DNA from: Pseudomonadota bacterium
Lineage (GTDB): Bacteria > Pseudomonadota > Gammaproteobacteria > Competibacterales > Competibacteraceae
Assembly (NCBI GenBank): GCA_022709365.1
Contig: JAKLIY010000012.1
Location: 42,517-106,516, forward strand
Length of the DNA stretch: 64,000 bases
Reading direction: 5' to 3'
The notes below the pieces were generated by a model. That model made no database searches. It was not told the DNA's origin and worked only from the letters and a program-made list of their open reading frames with translations. Shown piece by piece: positions 10,292 through 19,676 of the stretch; the stretch's first letter is position 1; each line of letters begins with the position of its first letter. A program made the translations under genes and the position numbers.

Positions 10292-10745
10292 CAGCAGCGA
10301 GCAAAGCCGCCAGATGCTCGGTGGTGGTTACGCAACCCAGTTCATCCTCAAGCAGAGCCAGTGCCTGAACGGGAGAATCCGGCAGCGCCATGCAGGCCGG
10401 TAGCGCGAACAATCGAGGCGGTTCCGTCAACGCATCGACCCGGTCGCAGACCAGGCCGAAGCGGTCAGCGCCGTTATTCAGCAACGGGCAAACCCGGCGA
10501 CCACTCGGCGTTTCCGGCAGAATCCGCAATTCACTGGACAGGCAATACACCGGCCACCACATGCCTGCGAACGCCACGGCCCCGACACTGTGCGGAATCC
10601 GCACCTCGCAGTCGATATCCAGGGTTGACTCCAGCGACTGGATTTCCGCTTGCGGCAAGAGCCATTTACGTCCATCCAGGGTCAGCATGGCAAATGACCG
10701 GGTTTCCTGAAGATCGACGAACGCCGATTGAATTTGCCCGTTCAT
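10269..10745 (-). CDS. divergent CheW-like protein (second copy)
   Basis: A 158-aa protein with CheW-like layout: a strand pattern LTLDGRKWLLPQAEI, then a GAVAFAGMWWPVYCL strand-turn-strand unit and FGLVCDRVDAL. These resemble the CheW elements that dock on the CheA P5 domain. Its ATG overlaps the stop of the ChpA-like gene by 4 bp (10742-10745), so it is almost certainly co-translated with the kinase. It differs clearly from the neighbouring CheW-like gene, so they are not a recent duplication. Confidence 0.65.
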   Translation of the reverse strand: MNGQIQSAFVDLQETRSFAMLTLDGRKWLLPQAEIQSLESTLDIDCEVRIPHSVGAVAFAGMWWPVYCLSSELRILPETPSGRRVCPLLNNGADRFGLVCDRVDALTEPPRLFALPACMALPDSPVQALALLEDELGCVTTTEHLAALLAAVVENIDA

Positions 10746-13700
10746 GCTGGCCGCAACAATTGATGGAGATGTCCCAGCAATTCATCTTCCATGAACGGCT
10801 TGGTCAGGTAGACATTAACACCCGCCATCTCAGCCTCACGTCGATGTTTCTCGGTAGAGCGTGAAGTGATCATGATGACGGGCAAATCACGGGTGGATGG
10901 GCTGGCGCGCAAATGCGCGGTCAATTCCAGACCGTTCATGCGCGGCATTTCCAAATCGGTCAGCACGAGATCCGGACGCTTGCCGTCGATGATCTCAATC
11001 GCTTCCAGTCCGTCGCGTGCGGTGCGCACCTCATAACCGGCGTCCTGAGCGAACTGCGTCAGCGAGCGACGGGCGCTCAGTGAGTCATCCACCGCCAGCA
11101 CGAACTGACGGTGGAGAGAAGGTGCGGCCGGCGCCGTTGCTTGGGCAGCGATCCGCGCTGGCTGGCTGGTTGCCGGGGCGCGCAAGAGTTCCGGCAAATC
11201 CAGCACCGGCGCCACGCTGCCATCACCCAGGATAGTGGCTCCTACGATGCCATTGAGCTTGGGAATGTACTGGCCCAGACGTTTGACCACCAGATCGCGG
11301 CTGTCCACAATTTTTTGCACCAGCACGGCGCGAATGGCGCCGGTCTCCTCTCGCACCAGCAACACCGGCGATGCATCACGGCTCTGCGCACGACGATCCA
11401 GCGGCAGGTTGAGCAACTGATCCAGGGAAGTGAGTTCGTAGATGGCATCGCCTAGCTGAAAGGTGGTGGTCTTACCCAGTTTCCGGATTTTACCGATACC
11501 GGAATACAGAACTTGCTCGATACCGCGGTCGGAGAGGGCAATCATTTGATTGCTCATGCGCACCAACAAGGCATGAGTGGAGATCAAGGTCACTGGCAAC
11601 CGCAACTCTATCAGGCAACCCTTGCCGGTTTGAGTTTGAATGCGCAGTGAACCCTTCATGTCCAACAGCCTGTTGTAGACCATATCCATACCGATGCCGC
11701 GCCCCGAGGTCTGAGTGGCTTCGCCGCGCGTGGAAAAACCTGGCAACAGGATTAACCGGGCCAGTTCATCGTCCGCCAGAGACTGGTCGGCGGTGAGTAG
11801 ACCGCGTTCCGTGGCTGTTCGGCGAATCGCCAACAAATCCAGTCCGGCACCATCGTCTTGGCAGCGCACGGCGATAGTGTTGCCCTCGCGCCCGAAGCGG
11901 AGTTCGATTCGCCCGACCGACGACTTGCCCAGACGCTTGCGCCGGGCTGGCGGTTCGATGCCGTGATCCACGGCGTTGCGCAAGATATGCATCAGCGGAT
12001 CAACCATGTCGCTCAACACGTTGCTATCCATCAGCGTGTCGGCGCCATGCACCACCAGTTCCGCCTCCTTCTCCACCAGCCGACAGGTCTGTCGCACGCT
12101 GCGTTGCAAGCGCGGCACCACCGTTTGGATCGGCACCATGCGAGTACGCAGTACGGCTTCCTGGTTATCCCGGTGCAGGCGGCCTTGATCTACCAGCAGG
12201 GCGTCCAGCGCCGCCAGGTTATCTTCGATGGCGCGGCCCAGCTCGCGAGCGTCGGTGGCCGCTTCCACCAGGCGATGAGTCACGGTGTTGAGTTCGTTGT
12301 ACTGTTCCAATTCGAGCGGATCAAAATCACCGCGTTGCACCGACTTGGACAGCGGCGACGACACGTTGCGGATATCGACCAATTGCTCCAGTTCGGCGGT
12401 CAGTTGCTGGAATAGGCGATTTTGCCCCATCACCGCCCGAGTCTGTGCGACCGTCTTGCGAATTCGCTCCTGAACCTGGCCGGTCAGGATGATGCTCTCG
12501 CCCACCATTCGCAGTACATCATCGACCAGATGGGCGGGAACGCGCAGGGTTACTTCGGGTGCCGAGGCGGCGGTGGACGGCGCCACCGGCGTCACCATTT
12601 CGGGCAATTCGGCAGGTTCCGGGCGGGCTATGACTGGCGATGTAACTTCATCATCCGTCGGTATCCCGGCCCGGTCGATCCGGTTGGCCCAGTCCAGCAC
12701 CTCTTGCAACACGGCGAACGCTTGCGACGGTGGATCACTTATGCCGAGCAGGGCCTCACTCATGGCTTCCAGACAATCGGCGGCGTTCAGCAAGGTTTCG
12801 GCCAATGCCCGGTTAGGCAGCACGCCACGCTTGGAGAGGGCTTGTAAAATATCTTCGATATGGTGAGTCAGGGTGGCGATACCGCGCACCCCGACAGTAT
12901 TACCAGCGCCCTTCAGGGTATGGGCAATGCGCTGCGCCACTTCCACGTCTTTAAGATGACCATCGCCAGCGGCCAGGCGTTGAATAGTGGCGGAGAACTC
13001 AGCGGCCTGGTGGGGCAACTCCTGCAACAGGCCATCCAGCAATTCCTGATTGACATCGGTGGGCAGCGCCAGCGATACATCTGCGGATTGCGCTTGCTGT
13101 GGCCGGACTTCCGCTTCAACTGCTTCGCTCACCAGTTTCGGCGCGACCAGAAGGTCAATAAGCGCAACAGCATCTGCCGCAGCCAAGGGTTGTGGCCAGT
13201 GCGCATCTTGCAAGTGATTGACCAGGGACGCACAGACTAAATGATCGTCCAACGCTTGCAGGTAATTGAGCGCCAGATTGGGCCAGGCTTTCACCACCCG
13301 CTGCTGTTCCGCGTCGAGCGGGCTGTCCTGGGCGGCCCAGTGGCTCAGGTTAGCCTGCAAGCCGGCGCAAACCTGCTGCAAGCCTGACAAGCCGATGGAA
13401 GCTGAAGCATCCCCCAAGCGCTCCAAATGTTCAGCATAGCTGAACAGGGCTTCACTCCGGGCGGCAGGCGCACTATCGGCGGCCGTGGCCAGAACCAGGA
13501 TCTCGTCAGCGGTTTCAGCGATTTGGGTGATTTCCGCACACAGGATGCCCAGCAATTCCTGGTACGCCTCGCTGGATCCGGCCATTGCACCGGCGGGTTC
13601 CTCATCCTCGTCCTCATCAGCAGATTCCGTTTCCTCCGACTCGGCGACCGTTTCGGCTTCCTCCTTCATCTCGGTGACCGCTTCCGTGAAGGTTACCGAC

Positions 13701-14494
13701 TCCTCTTCAACAACGATTCTGGCGGTCATGTCCGCCATCGTCGCCGGCGCAGTCACCGCCACGGATTCCATCAATTCCGGTAGCTCGGCAGGTTCTACCT
13801 CAGCGGTCGCTGCACCTTCAGCCTCAACTGCGATCTCGGCTTTCCCTGCGGTTTCAGTGAGCTGTTCGGAAGTGCTGGCGCTAGCAGGAATCTCAGCGAG
13901 GAATGGTTCAGTGAGTGCAGGTTCAGTCAATAAGGGTTCTGTCGTCTCGACCACTGGCGGTAGTTGCAACACCCGCGCCGGCTCGGCAGACGCCATCGCT
14001 GGAATAGGTGACGACTCTTCCATCGCTTCCATCGCGACCCCAGCCCACTCCGCATCCACCGGATTCGCCGTATCGGGCGCCTGCGCCCCGTACATCAACA
14101 TGCTGCGCAAAACCCCGGCATCCGTCTCCGGCAAGGGGGTACTCCAGGCCGGGCTGCGCAAGTGGTCGATCAACGGCTCGCTGGCCTGTGGGTCAGTCGG
14201 AGCGCCGAGGTAACCGATGACCAGAATTGGCCACTCCTCCAGCCGTTCCCGCACGGCGTCACCCATGCCCTGTTGGTGAAAGTCCCAGTCCGACAGATGC
14301 TCCTGAAACAAAAGACACACTTCCCGTAACCCCATAAAACCGGCGTTACCCGCCATCAGACCAATGCGTTCCACCTGCCCGGCGTAACAGCGAATGCCTT
14401 CGATAGCGCCATTCTCATCGAGCAACTCCAGAATACCGAGCAGTCCGGCGACTTCCGCTTCCAACACCGCAACCTGTTCTTCCGATACGAACAT
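10742..14494 (-). CDS. ChpA/PilL-like hybrid histidine kinase (CheA family)
   Basis: A 1250-aa CheA-type kinase. The first 450 residues hold two degenerate Hpt-like helical units without the phospho-histidine, separated by an acidic low-complexity linker rich in Glu, Ala and Val. A true Hpt follows with AHTLKGAGN (His near 525). The kinase core has an N box (ILRNAVDHGIE), G1 (DDGAGLD) and G2 (GRGIGMD), then a CheW-like domain and a C-terminal receiver with the acceptor Asp near 1180 (LTDLEMPRMNG). Multiple Hpts plus a receiver is the ChpA layout that controls type IV pili in Pseudomonas. It sits between the receptor gene and two CheW-like genes; no cheR or cheB is seen in the window. Confidence 0.9.
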   Translation of the reverse strand: MFVSEEQVAVLEAEVAGLLGILELLDENGAIEGIRCYAGQVERIGLMAGNAGFMGLREVCLLFQEHLSDWDFHQQGMGDAVRERLEEWPILVIGYLGAPTDPQASEPLIDHLRSPAWSTPLPETDAGVLRSMLMYGAQAPDTANPVDAEWAGVAMEAMEESSPIPAMASAEPARVLQLPPVVETTEPLLTEPALTEPFLAEIPASASTSEQLTETAGKAEIAVEAEGAATAEVEPAELPELMESVAVTAPATMADMTARIVVEEESVTFTEAVTEMKEEAETVAESEETESADEDEDEEPAGAMAGSSEAYQELLGILCAEITQIAETADEILVLATAADSAPAARSEALFSYAEHLERLGDASASIGLSGLQQVCAGLQANLSHWAAQDSPLDAEQQRVVKAWPNLALNYLQALDDHLVCASLVNHLQDAHWPQPLAAADAVALIDLLVAPKLVSEAVEAEVRPQQAQSADVSLALPTDVNQELLDGLLQELPHQAAEFSATIQRLAAGDGHLKDVEVAQRIAHTLKGAGNTVGVRGIATLTHHIEDILQALSKRGVLPNRALAETLLNAADCLEAMSEALLGISDPPSQAFAVLQEVLDWANRIDRAGIPTDDEVTSPVIARPEPAELPEMVTPVAPSTAASAPEVTLRVPAHLVDDVLRMVGESIILTGQVQERIRKTVAQTRAVMGQNRLFQQLTAELEQLVDIRNVSSPLSKSVQRGDFDPLELEQYNELNTVTHRLVEAATDARELGRAIEDNLAALDALLVDQGRLHRDNQEAVLRTRMVPIQTVVPRLQRSVRQTCRLVEKEAELVVHGADTLMDSNVLSDMVDPLMHILRNAVDHGIEPPARRKRLGKSSVGRIELRFGREGNTIAVRCQDDGAGLDLLAIRRTATERGLLTADQSLADDELARLILLPGFSTRGEATQTSGRGIGMDMVYNRLLDMKGSLRIQTQTGKGCLIELRLPVTLISTHALLVRMSNQMIALSDRGIEQVLYSGIGKIRKLGKTTTFQLGDAIYELTSLDQLLNLPLDRRAQSRDASPVLLVREETGAIRAVLVQKIVDSRDLVVKRLGQYIPKLNGIVGATILGDGSVAPVLDLPELLRAPATSQPARIAAQATAPAAPSLHRQFVLAVDDSLSARRSLTQFAQDAGYEVRTARDGLEAIEIIDGKRPDLVLTDLEMPRMNGLELTAHLRASPSTRDLPVIMITSRSTEKHRREAEMAGVNVYLTKPFMEDELLGHLHQLLRPA

Positions 14495-14563
14495 GGCGGC
14501 TAAACCTCTCTCGCAGGCAGCAGTAACCCTGTGATGGTTGCCATGGCAGGCAGGCGCACCGGC

Positions 14564-16357
14564 TTACGCCGGCAGCCGAAACACGCGCACAGCTTTCAAC
14601 AAGCCTTTGGCGTATTCCACCAGATTGGTGGTCTGAACCGTCTGCTCCTGTAACTGCTGACGAGTCTGGTGGGTGCTTTCCTGAATCTGCTGGGCGCGAT
14701 CGAGCAACTCGCTGCTAACATGTGCCTGTTCCTGCGAACGTGAGGCGATCTGTTGCACGGCGGTTCCTAATTCGGTGGTGGTTTCCTGCGTCAACTTCAT
14801 CTGAGCGCCGGCCTGCTCCGCTAGCCGGCTACTATCGACGACCTGGCTGATAGCGGCGTTCATGGCGTTCACTGTATCTGCGGTCTCGATCTGGATATTG
14901 CTGACCAAGGCGGCGATTTGCGAAGTCGCCTCGCGGGCATTTTCCGCCAGCCGCTGTACTTCATCAGCCACTACTGCGAAACCGCGTCCGGCCTCGCCGG
15001 CCGACGCCGCGTGCATACTGGCGTTCAGCGCCAGGATATGGGTGCGCTCAGCGATGGTGTTGATCAAGTTGACCACACCGCTGATTTCCTGGGAACGCTC
15101 GCCCAGACGCTTGATGCGCTTTTCCGTCTCGCGGATGGTGTCGCGGGTGCTATTGATGCCGTTGACCGTGTTGGTCACTGTCTGTAACGCGGCCTGAGTG
15201 GTCTTGATCGTGGTTTCGGCGGCGGCGTTGCAGGTCTGCGCCAGATCGGCGATCTGTTTCATGGCGTCCGCGGCGGAGGCTAGATCGTTGGCCGTTTGTT
15301 CCACCACCTGGCGCTCATGGTCGGCCACCGCAATCACCGTGTCGGACTGTGTTTTCACTTTGTCAGAGGCAATCGCTACATCCTCCGAGATGCGGATTAC
15401 ACCCTGCAATACGCTGGCCGTTTCACCGGTCAACAGATTCAGTGCGTCGGCTACTGGACCGGTCATGTCTTCGGTCACTGGCACTTTGATAGTCAGGTCC
15501 CTCTGGCTCAATTGAGACACAGCTTGCAGCAAATTGATGATGGAGTCATTGAGCTGTTCGTTTTCGCGCTCGGTCTCCACTAATGCGTTCACACGCTCGT
15601 TGAGCATCTGGTCGAACGACTGCCCCAGTTCCGACAGTTCATCGCCACCCGCCAGACCGGTGCGGGACTCGTAGTTGCCTTCACCGATTTGCTTCACGGT
15701 CGTCATGATCCGGTTGAGGGGATTCATGATGGCACGATAGGCGGCGGCGCCCAGACCGAAAGCGACCGCGATGCCGAGCAAGGCGATCACCGCGATCACC
15801 ACCGTGAAGGTGTTGCTGGTGTTCTGTGCAGTTTTCAGATCCTGCGCTGAGCGTTCTTCGGTTTGTGTCGCACTCGCGAGCAGGGTTTTGAAAAAGGGAT
15901 TGATCAATTCGTCGAGATCGTTGTCGACAAACAGATTCAATCGACCGCGATCCCGTGCGGCCAACAATTTTTCCACTTCGGCAAAGGCTTCGTTAACGCT
16001 ATCCAGGGGAGCTTTAAACACGGCCTCCAGACGCTTCCGCTGGTCCTCGCTCAGCGAATCGAGATAAGCTCGCCAGCCCTTCTCAAAGTTTGCCTTGGCC
16101 GCTGGCAGGGCGGCGCTCCCTTGCTCCCACGTGCTGGCGCCGCGCGCTACGCTGTTGACCACGGTCAGCAAATCGGCGCGAAGAATTTCGCCCAGCCGTC
16201 CCAGGTTGGCCTGCTCGGCCACGGATTGGTTGAGCTGGCCCACGGCACCGCCGATGCGGTTCATGCCGAAATAGGCGATCAACCCGATCACTACCAGGAT
16301 CACGAGTTGCACAACCATTGTAAACGTCAACCGCGTATTGATTTTCTGACCGCCCAT
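14564..16357 (-). CDS. PilJ-like methyl-accepting chemotaxis protein
   Basis: A 597-aa receptor. One membrane segment lies at residues 12-30, then a helical periplasmic region of about 150 residues like a four-helix-bundle ligand domain, then a second membrane segment near 180-205. A HAMP region and a long cytoplasmic coiled coil follow. The signalling tip is well kept (HILALNASMHAASAGEAGRGF, near residues 430-450). No C-terminal CheR-binding pentapeptide is present (it ends in VFRLPA). A GAGGGGGG-type ribosome site precedes ATG 16357. It is encoded directly after the periplasmic binding protein and before the kinase, which suggests that the binding protein may present ligand to it. Confidence 0.88.
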   Translation of the reverse strand: MGGQKINTRLTFTMVVQLVILVVIGLIAYFGMNRIGGAVGQLNQSVAEQANLGRLGEILRADLLTVVNSVARGASTWEQGSAALPAAKANFEKGWRAYLDSLSEDQRKRLEAVFKAPLDSVNEAFAEVEKLLAARDRGRLNLFVDNDLDELINPFFKTLLASATQTEERSAQDLKTAQNTSNTFTVVIAVIALLGIAVAFGLGAAAYRAIMNPLNRIMTTVKQIGEGNYESRTGLAGGDELSELGQSFDQMLNERVNALVETERENEQLNDSIINLLQAVSQLSQRDLTIKVPVTEDMTGPVADALNLLTGETASVLQGVIRISEDVAIASDKVKTQSDTVIAVADHERQVVEQTANDLASAADAMKQIADLAQTCNAAAETTIKTTQAALQTVTNTVNGINSTRDTIRETEKRIKRLGERSQEISGVVNLINTIAERTHILALNASMHAASAGEAGRGFAVVADEVQRLAENAREATSQIAALVSNIQIETADTVNAMNAAISQVVDSSRLAEQAGAQMKLTQETTTELGTAVQQIASRSQEQAHVSSELLDRAQQIQESTHQTRQQLQEQTVQTTNLVEYAKGLLKAVRVFRLPA

Positions 16358-16487
16358 AACCGCACTTCCCCCCTCGATGATTAAATTCCGCCAAACTCAG
16401 CCCGCCGGCTCGTGTATCGCTGGCTCTTCGATGACGGCTTTAGTGAATGTCCGGCGTTACCCTGTCCCACCCATGTGGCTGGAACCA

Positions 16488-17762
16488 CTACTTGAACAGC
16501 GCCGTCAGTTCCTGCGTCGTAAGTGCGGTGAACTGACCGTCGCGCAGATAGGTAGCCTGCACGAAATCGGAACCCTGGTTGTCGGTGGTGAAATCCACCT
16601 TGACACCGCCGATGTCGTAGGGCTGGCGGCGCGCGGCCTTCAGGAAATTTTCCCGGGTGAGGGGTCCGTCTATGGCCTGCATGATCGTCACAAACAGCTT
16701 GCCGACGATATAGCTTTCGAGCGATTCATAGTTCAGATTCGCGCCCAGCGCCTTGCGCGCCTCCAATACCATCGGCAGCGACGAATCGGGCGATGGCACG
16801 ATTTGGGTAGCGATGACCTTATCGATGATGCCATGTTCCTTGAGCCTGGTCGCCAAGGGGATGCCCGCCGCTGGCGAGGGCGAACTGAAAATCCAGGGTT
16901 CACCCTTATAGCGGGCATACCCCATAAATGTGGCCGCCGGGTCGTAAACTGCCGTGGTGGCCACCAGTCGGCAGCGATTGCCGCTAGCGGCTTCCCACTG
17001 CTTCAGCGACTGATAACCTTCGCGCGCGCTCACGGTGTCCCGCTGGTAGACGCCGACCGGCCCGATTCCGTTACGCTCCGGGTTATCGCCTGGCATGTTC
17101 AGAATTTCGTCTACCTTGGCGACAATCTGCTCTGTGCCGGGTTGCTTGGCCAATGCCGTGCGGAACCCCTTGACGCCCCCCATTCCGTAGGCATCATTTT
17201 GGGCATAAGCGCACACCTCGGTTGGTTTGAAACCCGCCGCCAGCGCCGCGTCGACCACGGTTTCCACCTCATTAGCATAGCTGGCGCGGAAGTTCAGCAC
17301 CTCACCCGGCCCGGTGAAGGCCGCGCCCGTGTAAAACCCGAACGCCGGTACTTTGTTTTCGGCCAGCACTGGCAATACCGCCCGGGTGGTCGGCGAGCCA
17401 AAGCTGTTCACCATCGCAAAAATGCCTTGTCCGATCAGTTTCTTGGCAGCTTCAACCGCCTTGGCGGGATCATAGAAATCGTTGATTGCAACAAATTCGA
17501 TGGAGCGCTTCTGCACCGTTTGTCCGGCCAAGGCTGCATCCATTCCCTGTTTCATCGCTAAACCGTAAACCTTGTAATCTCCTTCCAGAGGGATAGTGGC
17601 TCCGATACGGATGGTTTTGTCGGTAACACCGGCTTCCTCGGCCCAGCTCCAGGGTATGGCCGTACAAAAGCCCAGCAACAGCCCTAACGTCATTGCACTC
17701 CTGAGCCGTCGCCAGCCCGACGGCATACCGGTGGCGCCGCTGGAATCGCATTGTGTGCGCAT
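16488..17762 (-). CDS. periplasmic branched-chain amino acid/amide-type binding protein (Peripla_BP_6) inside chemosensory cluster
   Basis: A 424-aa exported protein with an n-region of charged residues, a hydrophobic stretch (TLGLLLGFCTAIPW) and an AWA-like signal cleavage near residue 41. After it, IRIGATIPLEGDYKVYG is the usual beginning of LivJ/amide-binding type I periplasmic proteins. A GAGGAGA ribosome site lies 7 nt before ATG 17762. No permease or ATPase gene is near, so a transport role is unlikely from context. It lies between pilI-like and pilJ-like genes, 130 bp before the receptor gene. I infer a ligand-sensing partner of the receptor; the ligand cannot be read from sequence. 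Confidence 0.85.
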   Translation of the reverse strand: MRTQCDSSGATGMPSGWRRLRSAMTLGLLLGFCTAIPWSWAEEAGVTDKTIRIGATIPLEGDYKVYGLAMKQGMDAALAGQTVQKRSIEFVAINDFYDPAKAVEAAKKLIGQGIFAMVNSFGSPTTRAVLPVLAENKVPAFGFYTGAAFTGPGEVLNFRASYANEVETVVDAALAAGFKPTEVCAYAQNDAYGMGGVKGFRTALAKQPGTEQIVAKVDEILNMPGDNPERNGIGPVGVYQRDTVSAREGYQSLKQWEAASGNRCRLVATTAVYDPAATFMGYARYKGEPWIFSSPSPAAGIPLATRLKEHGIIDKVIATQIVPSPDSSLPMVLEARKALGANLNYESLESYIVGKLFVTIMQAIDGPLTRENFLKAARRQPYDIGGVKVDFTTDNQGSDFVQATYLRDGQFTALTTQELTALFK

Positions 17763-17871
17763 GTGCGTATCTCCTCGGGGTTATCTTGACCCATCAAATC
17801 GAAATTCGGCGACAGATTTTCAAATTTAATGGTTGAAAAAACTCACAAACTTGTCTCCGGCACCGTAATGA

Positions 17872-18426
17872 TCAAGCGGCTCCGGCCATAGATCCACCGA
17901 GCGCCCGGAAGAACCCCTGATGATCGAATTCCAGCCATACGAGATCGTCGTGTACATAGGCTTTTGTGACATGAGGTTGCAATGCGGCTGGCAATGGCGG
18001 CAACCGGGAGAGGATATGTCTGGTGAGCGCCGTCTGGGGTAGACCGTCAATCAGAACACCGACAGCCTTGTCACCCTGATCCAGAATCAGTAACCGACGT
18101 TTCTCTTGAGCGTTGTTGTCTTCGAGTGCCAAAAATCGTTTTACATCAAACACCGTCGCCAGGTTGCCGCGCAGGTTGACCAACCCTAGCACCCAGGGCG
18201 GTGTATTGGGCAGCGGATAAACCGGCGCCTGTTCCAACACTTCGCTGACCGTATCTTGACTGACCAGCAAACCAATACCGCCGACCCGAAAACCGTACCG
18301 GGCGCGCTGGCGTTCGGCTGGAGCAATACCGGGCGCTACCCCGGGCGGTGGTTTGAAGCGGTTAAGCGCTGCGCTGGGACTAAGCCAGTTCCGGGGGGGA
18401 CTCGCAGTCTTGTCGTTCATGGTCAA
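17872..18426 (-). CDS. PilI-like CheW adaptor protein
   Basis: A 184-aa cytoplasmic adaptor. After a 45-residue proline-rich start, the core is classical CheW: GFRVGGIGLLVSQDTVSEVL, then PWVLGLVNLRGNLATVFDV, the loop that docks on CheA and receptors. It should join the PilJ-like receptor to the ChpA-like kinase. It starts 10 nt after the stop of the PilH-like gene and has no strong ribosome site of its own, which suggests translational coupling. An ATG two codons downstream is an equal choice of start. Confidence 0.85.
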   Translation of the reverse strand: MTMNDKTASPPRNWLSPSAALNRFKPPPGVAPGIAPAERQRARYGFRVGGIGLLVSQDTVSEVLEQAPVYPLPNTPPWVLGLVNLRGNLATVFDVKRFLALEDNNAQEKRRLLILDQGDKAVGVLIDGLPQTALTRHILSRLPPLPAALQPHVTKAYVHDDLVWLEFDHQGFFRALGGSMAGAA

Positions 18427-18436
18427 ATGAACGTGT

Positions 18437-18802
18437 TTACAAAAACGCTTTCAACTGATCGATGATGGCGTCGGCCGTGTAGGGCTTGGTGACGAACGCC
18501 TTACCTCCTTGCATCTGCGCCCAGAGGCGATCCGCCTTTTGCTTCTTGCTGGTGACGAAGATAACCGGGATATCCTTGGTGGCGCTTTCATTAGCCAGCA
18601 AACGACAGGCGGCGTAACCATCCATATCCGGCATGATGATATCCATAAAGATCAAGTCGGGTTTTTCCGTCTTGGCTTTCTCGAAGGCTTCCTTGCCATC
18701 GGTTGCAGTCACCACAATGCAGCCGGTCTCGGTTACGATACTTTTGATGTTCGCCAGATCGGTGGGGGAATCATCGACCACAAGCACTTTTCGCATAGCC
18801 AT
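18437..18802 (-). CDS. PilH-like single-domain response regulator
   Basis: A 121-aa stand-alone receiver. VLVVDDSPTD carries the acidic pair, LIFMDIIMPDMDGY the phospho-acceptor Asp, FVTSKKQK the conserved Ser/Thr and FVTKPY the conserved Lys. In Pil-Chp systems PilH and PilG carry the signal from ChpA to the pilus motors. A GAGGAA ribosome site precedes ATG 18802. The order regulator - CheW - receptor - kinase matches pilGHIJ-chpA except for the inserted binding protein. Confidence 0.88.
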   Translation of the reverse strand: MAMRKVLVVDDSPTDLANIKSIVTETGCIVVTATDGKEAFEKAKTEKPDLIFMDIIMPDMDGYAACRLLANESATKDIPVIFVTSKKQKADRLWAQMQGGKAFVTKPYTADAIIDQLKAFL

Positions 18803-18872
18803 GAATGTTTCCTCTTCAACATTATGTATCCAAGCGTTGCGTGGATACTTGAAAAGTTACCTGAAAACAGGG

Positions 18873-19676
18873 TTACAAAGATTTGAGATATTTATTGACG
18901 ATCTTTTGAAAATAAGTTTGCTTGACCGGTTTGGTCAGATAGGTATCACATCCTGCCAGAGCGCCCTTGATTCGGTCGAATGGCGACGATTTACTGGTCA
19001 GCATGATAACGGGCGTTTTTTTCTTGGCTTTGTCTTTCTTGATGGTCTTGCAGATCTGATAACCGTCGATGCCGGGCAACACCACATCCAGGAAAATGAG
19101 GTCGTATTTCTTCCGATCCAACAACTCGAATGCCTGCTCGCCAGATTCGGCGGAGTCAACCTGAATGTGAAGCAATTTTAGTTCTAACTCGATCTGTTTT
19201 CTGATCGTACTGCTATCATCCACCACTAATGCTGTCAGCGTCGATTGTTCCTCGACCTCGGCAAGCGCAGATGCTTGTTCGCCAATAACCCGCTCCGGCG
19301 CGGTACTGGGCATCTGGGCCACGACTTGATCCAGCATGCCGAGCACGCGGGTAGCGACAAAGGGCCGCTGAATGCAATAGGGGAATTTGTCCAAGAGCTT
19401 TTCCTTGGTGACCATCACAGCCGGAACCAGTGATGAGGCGGTGCCGGGTCTGGGCGACGATGACGAACTCACATCAGCACCTTGCAAGGCTTGCCATTCC
19501 ACTACAGCCTCGGAATCATCCGCGTCAACAATCAGGATTTGGCTTAGCTCCTTGACTGAAATCAATGTATAGGTGCAGGCGCGATACAAGGAGAGCTTGA
19601 AGATATTTTTCAATACGCTTCGCTCCTGCTCAGGAATCCCAAGCATGGCAACCGCGAATACCTTCCTATCGCTCAT
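18873..19676 (-). CDS. two-part response regulator, possible PilG counterpart
   Basis: A 267-aa protein. Residues 1-110 form a receiver-like domain that lacks a convincing phosphorylation site. Residues 145-265 are a complete receiver (ALVVDDSSTIRKQ, LIFLDVVLPGIDGY, IMLTSK, YLTKPV). It is the first gene of the cluster, behind a GGAGGG ribosome site and a 468-bp AT-rich leader. By position it replaces PilG, but PilG is a single receiver of about 135 aa, so the extra N-terminal domain is unusual. No DNA-binding domain is seen. Confidence 0.82.
   Translation of the reverse strand: MSDRKVFAVAMLGIPEQERSVLKNIFKLSLYRACTYTLISVKELSQILIVDADDSEAVVEWQALQGADVSSSSSPRPGTASSLVPAVMVTKEKLLDKFPYCIQRPFVATRVLGMLDQVVAQMPSTAPERVIGEQASALAEVEEQSTLTALVVDDSSTIRKQIELELKLLHIQVDSAESGEQAFELLDRKKYDLIFLDVVLPGIDGYQICKTIKKDKAKKKTPVIMLTSKSSPFDRIKGALAGCDTYLTKPVKQTYFQKIVNKYLKSL

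Noticed and set aside
16488..17762. Component of an ABC amino acid importer
   Set aside because: No permease or ATPase gene is in the neighbourhood; the context is purely chemosensory.
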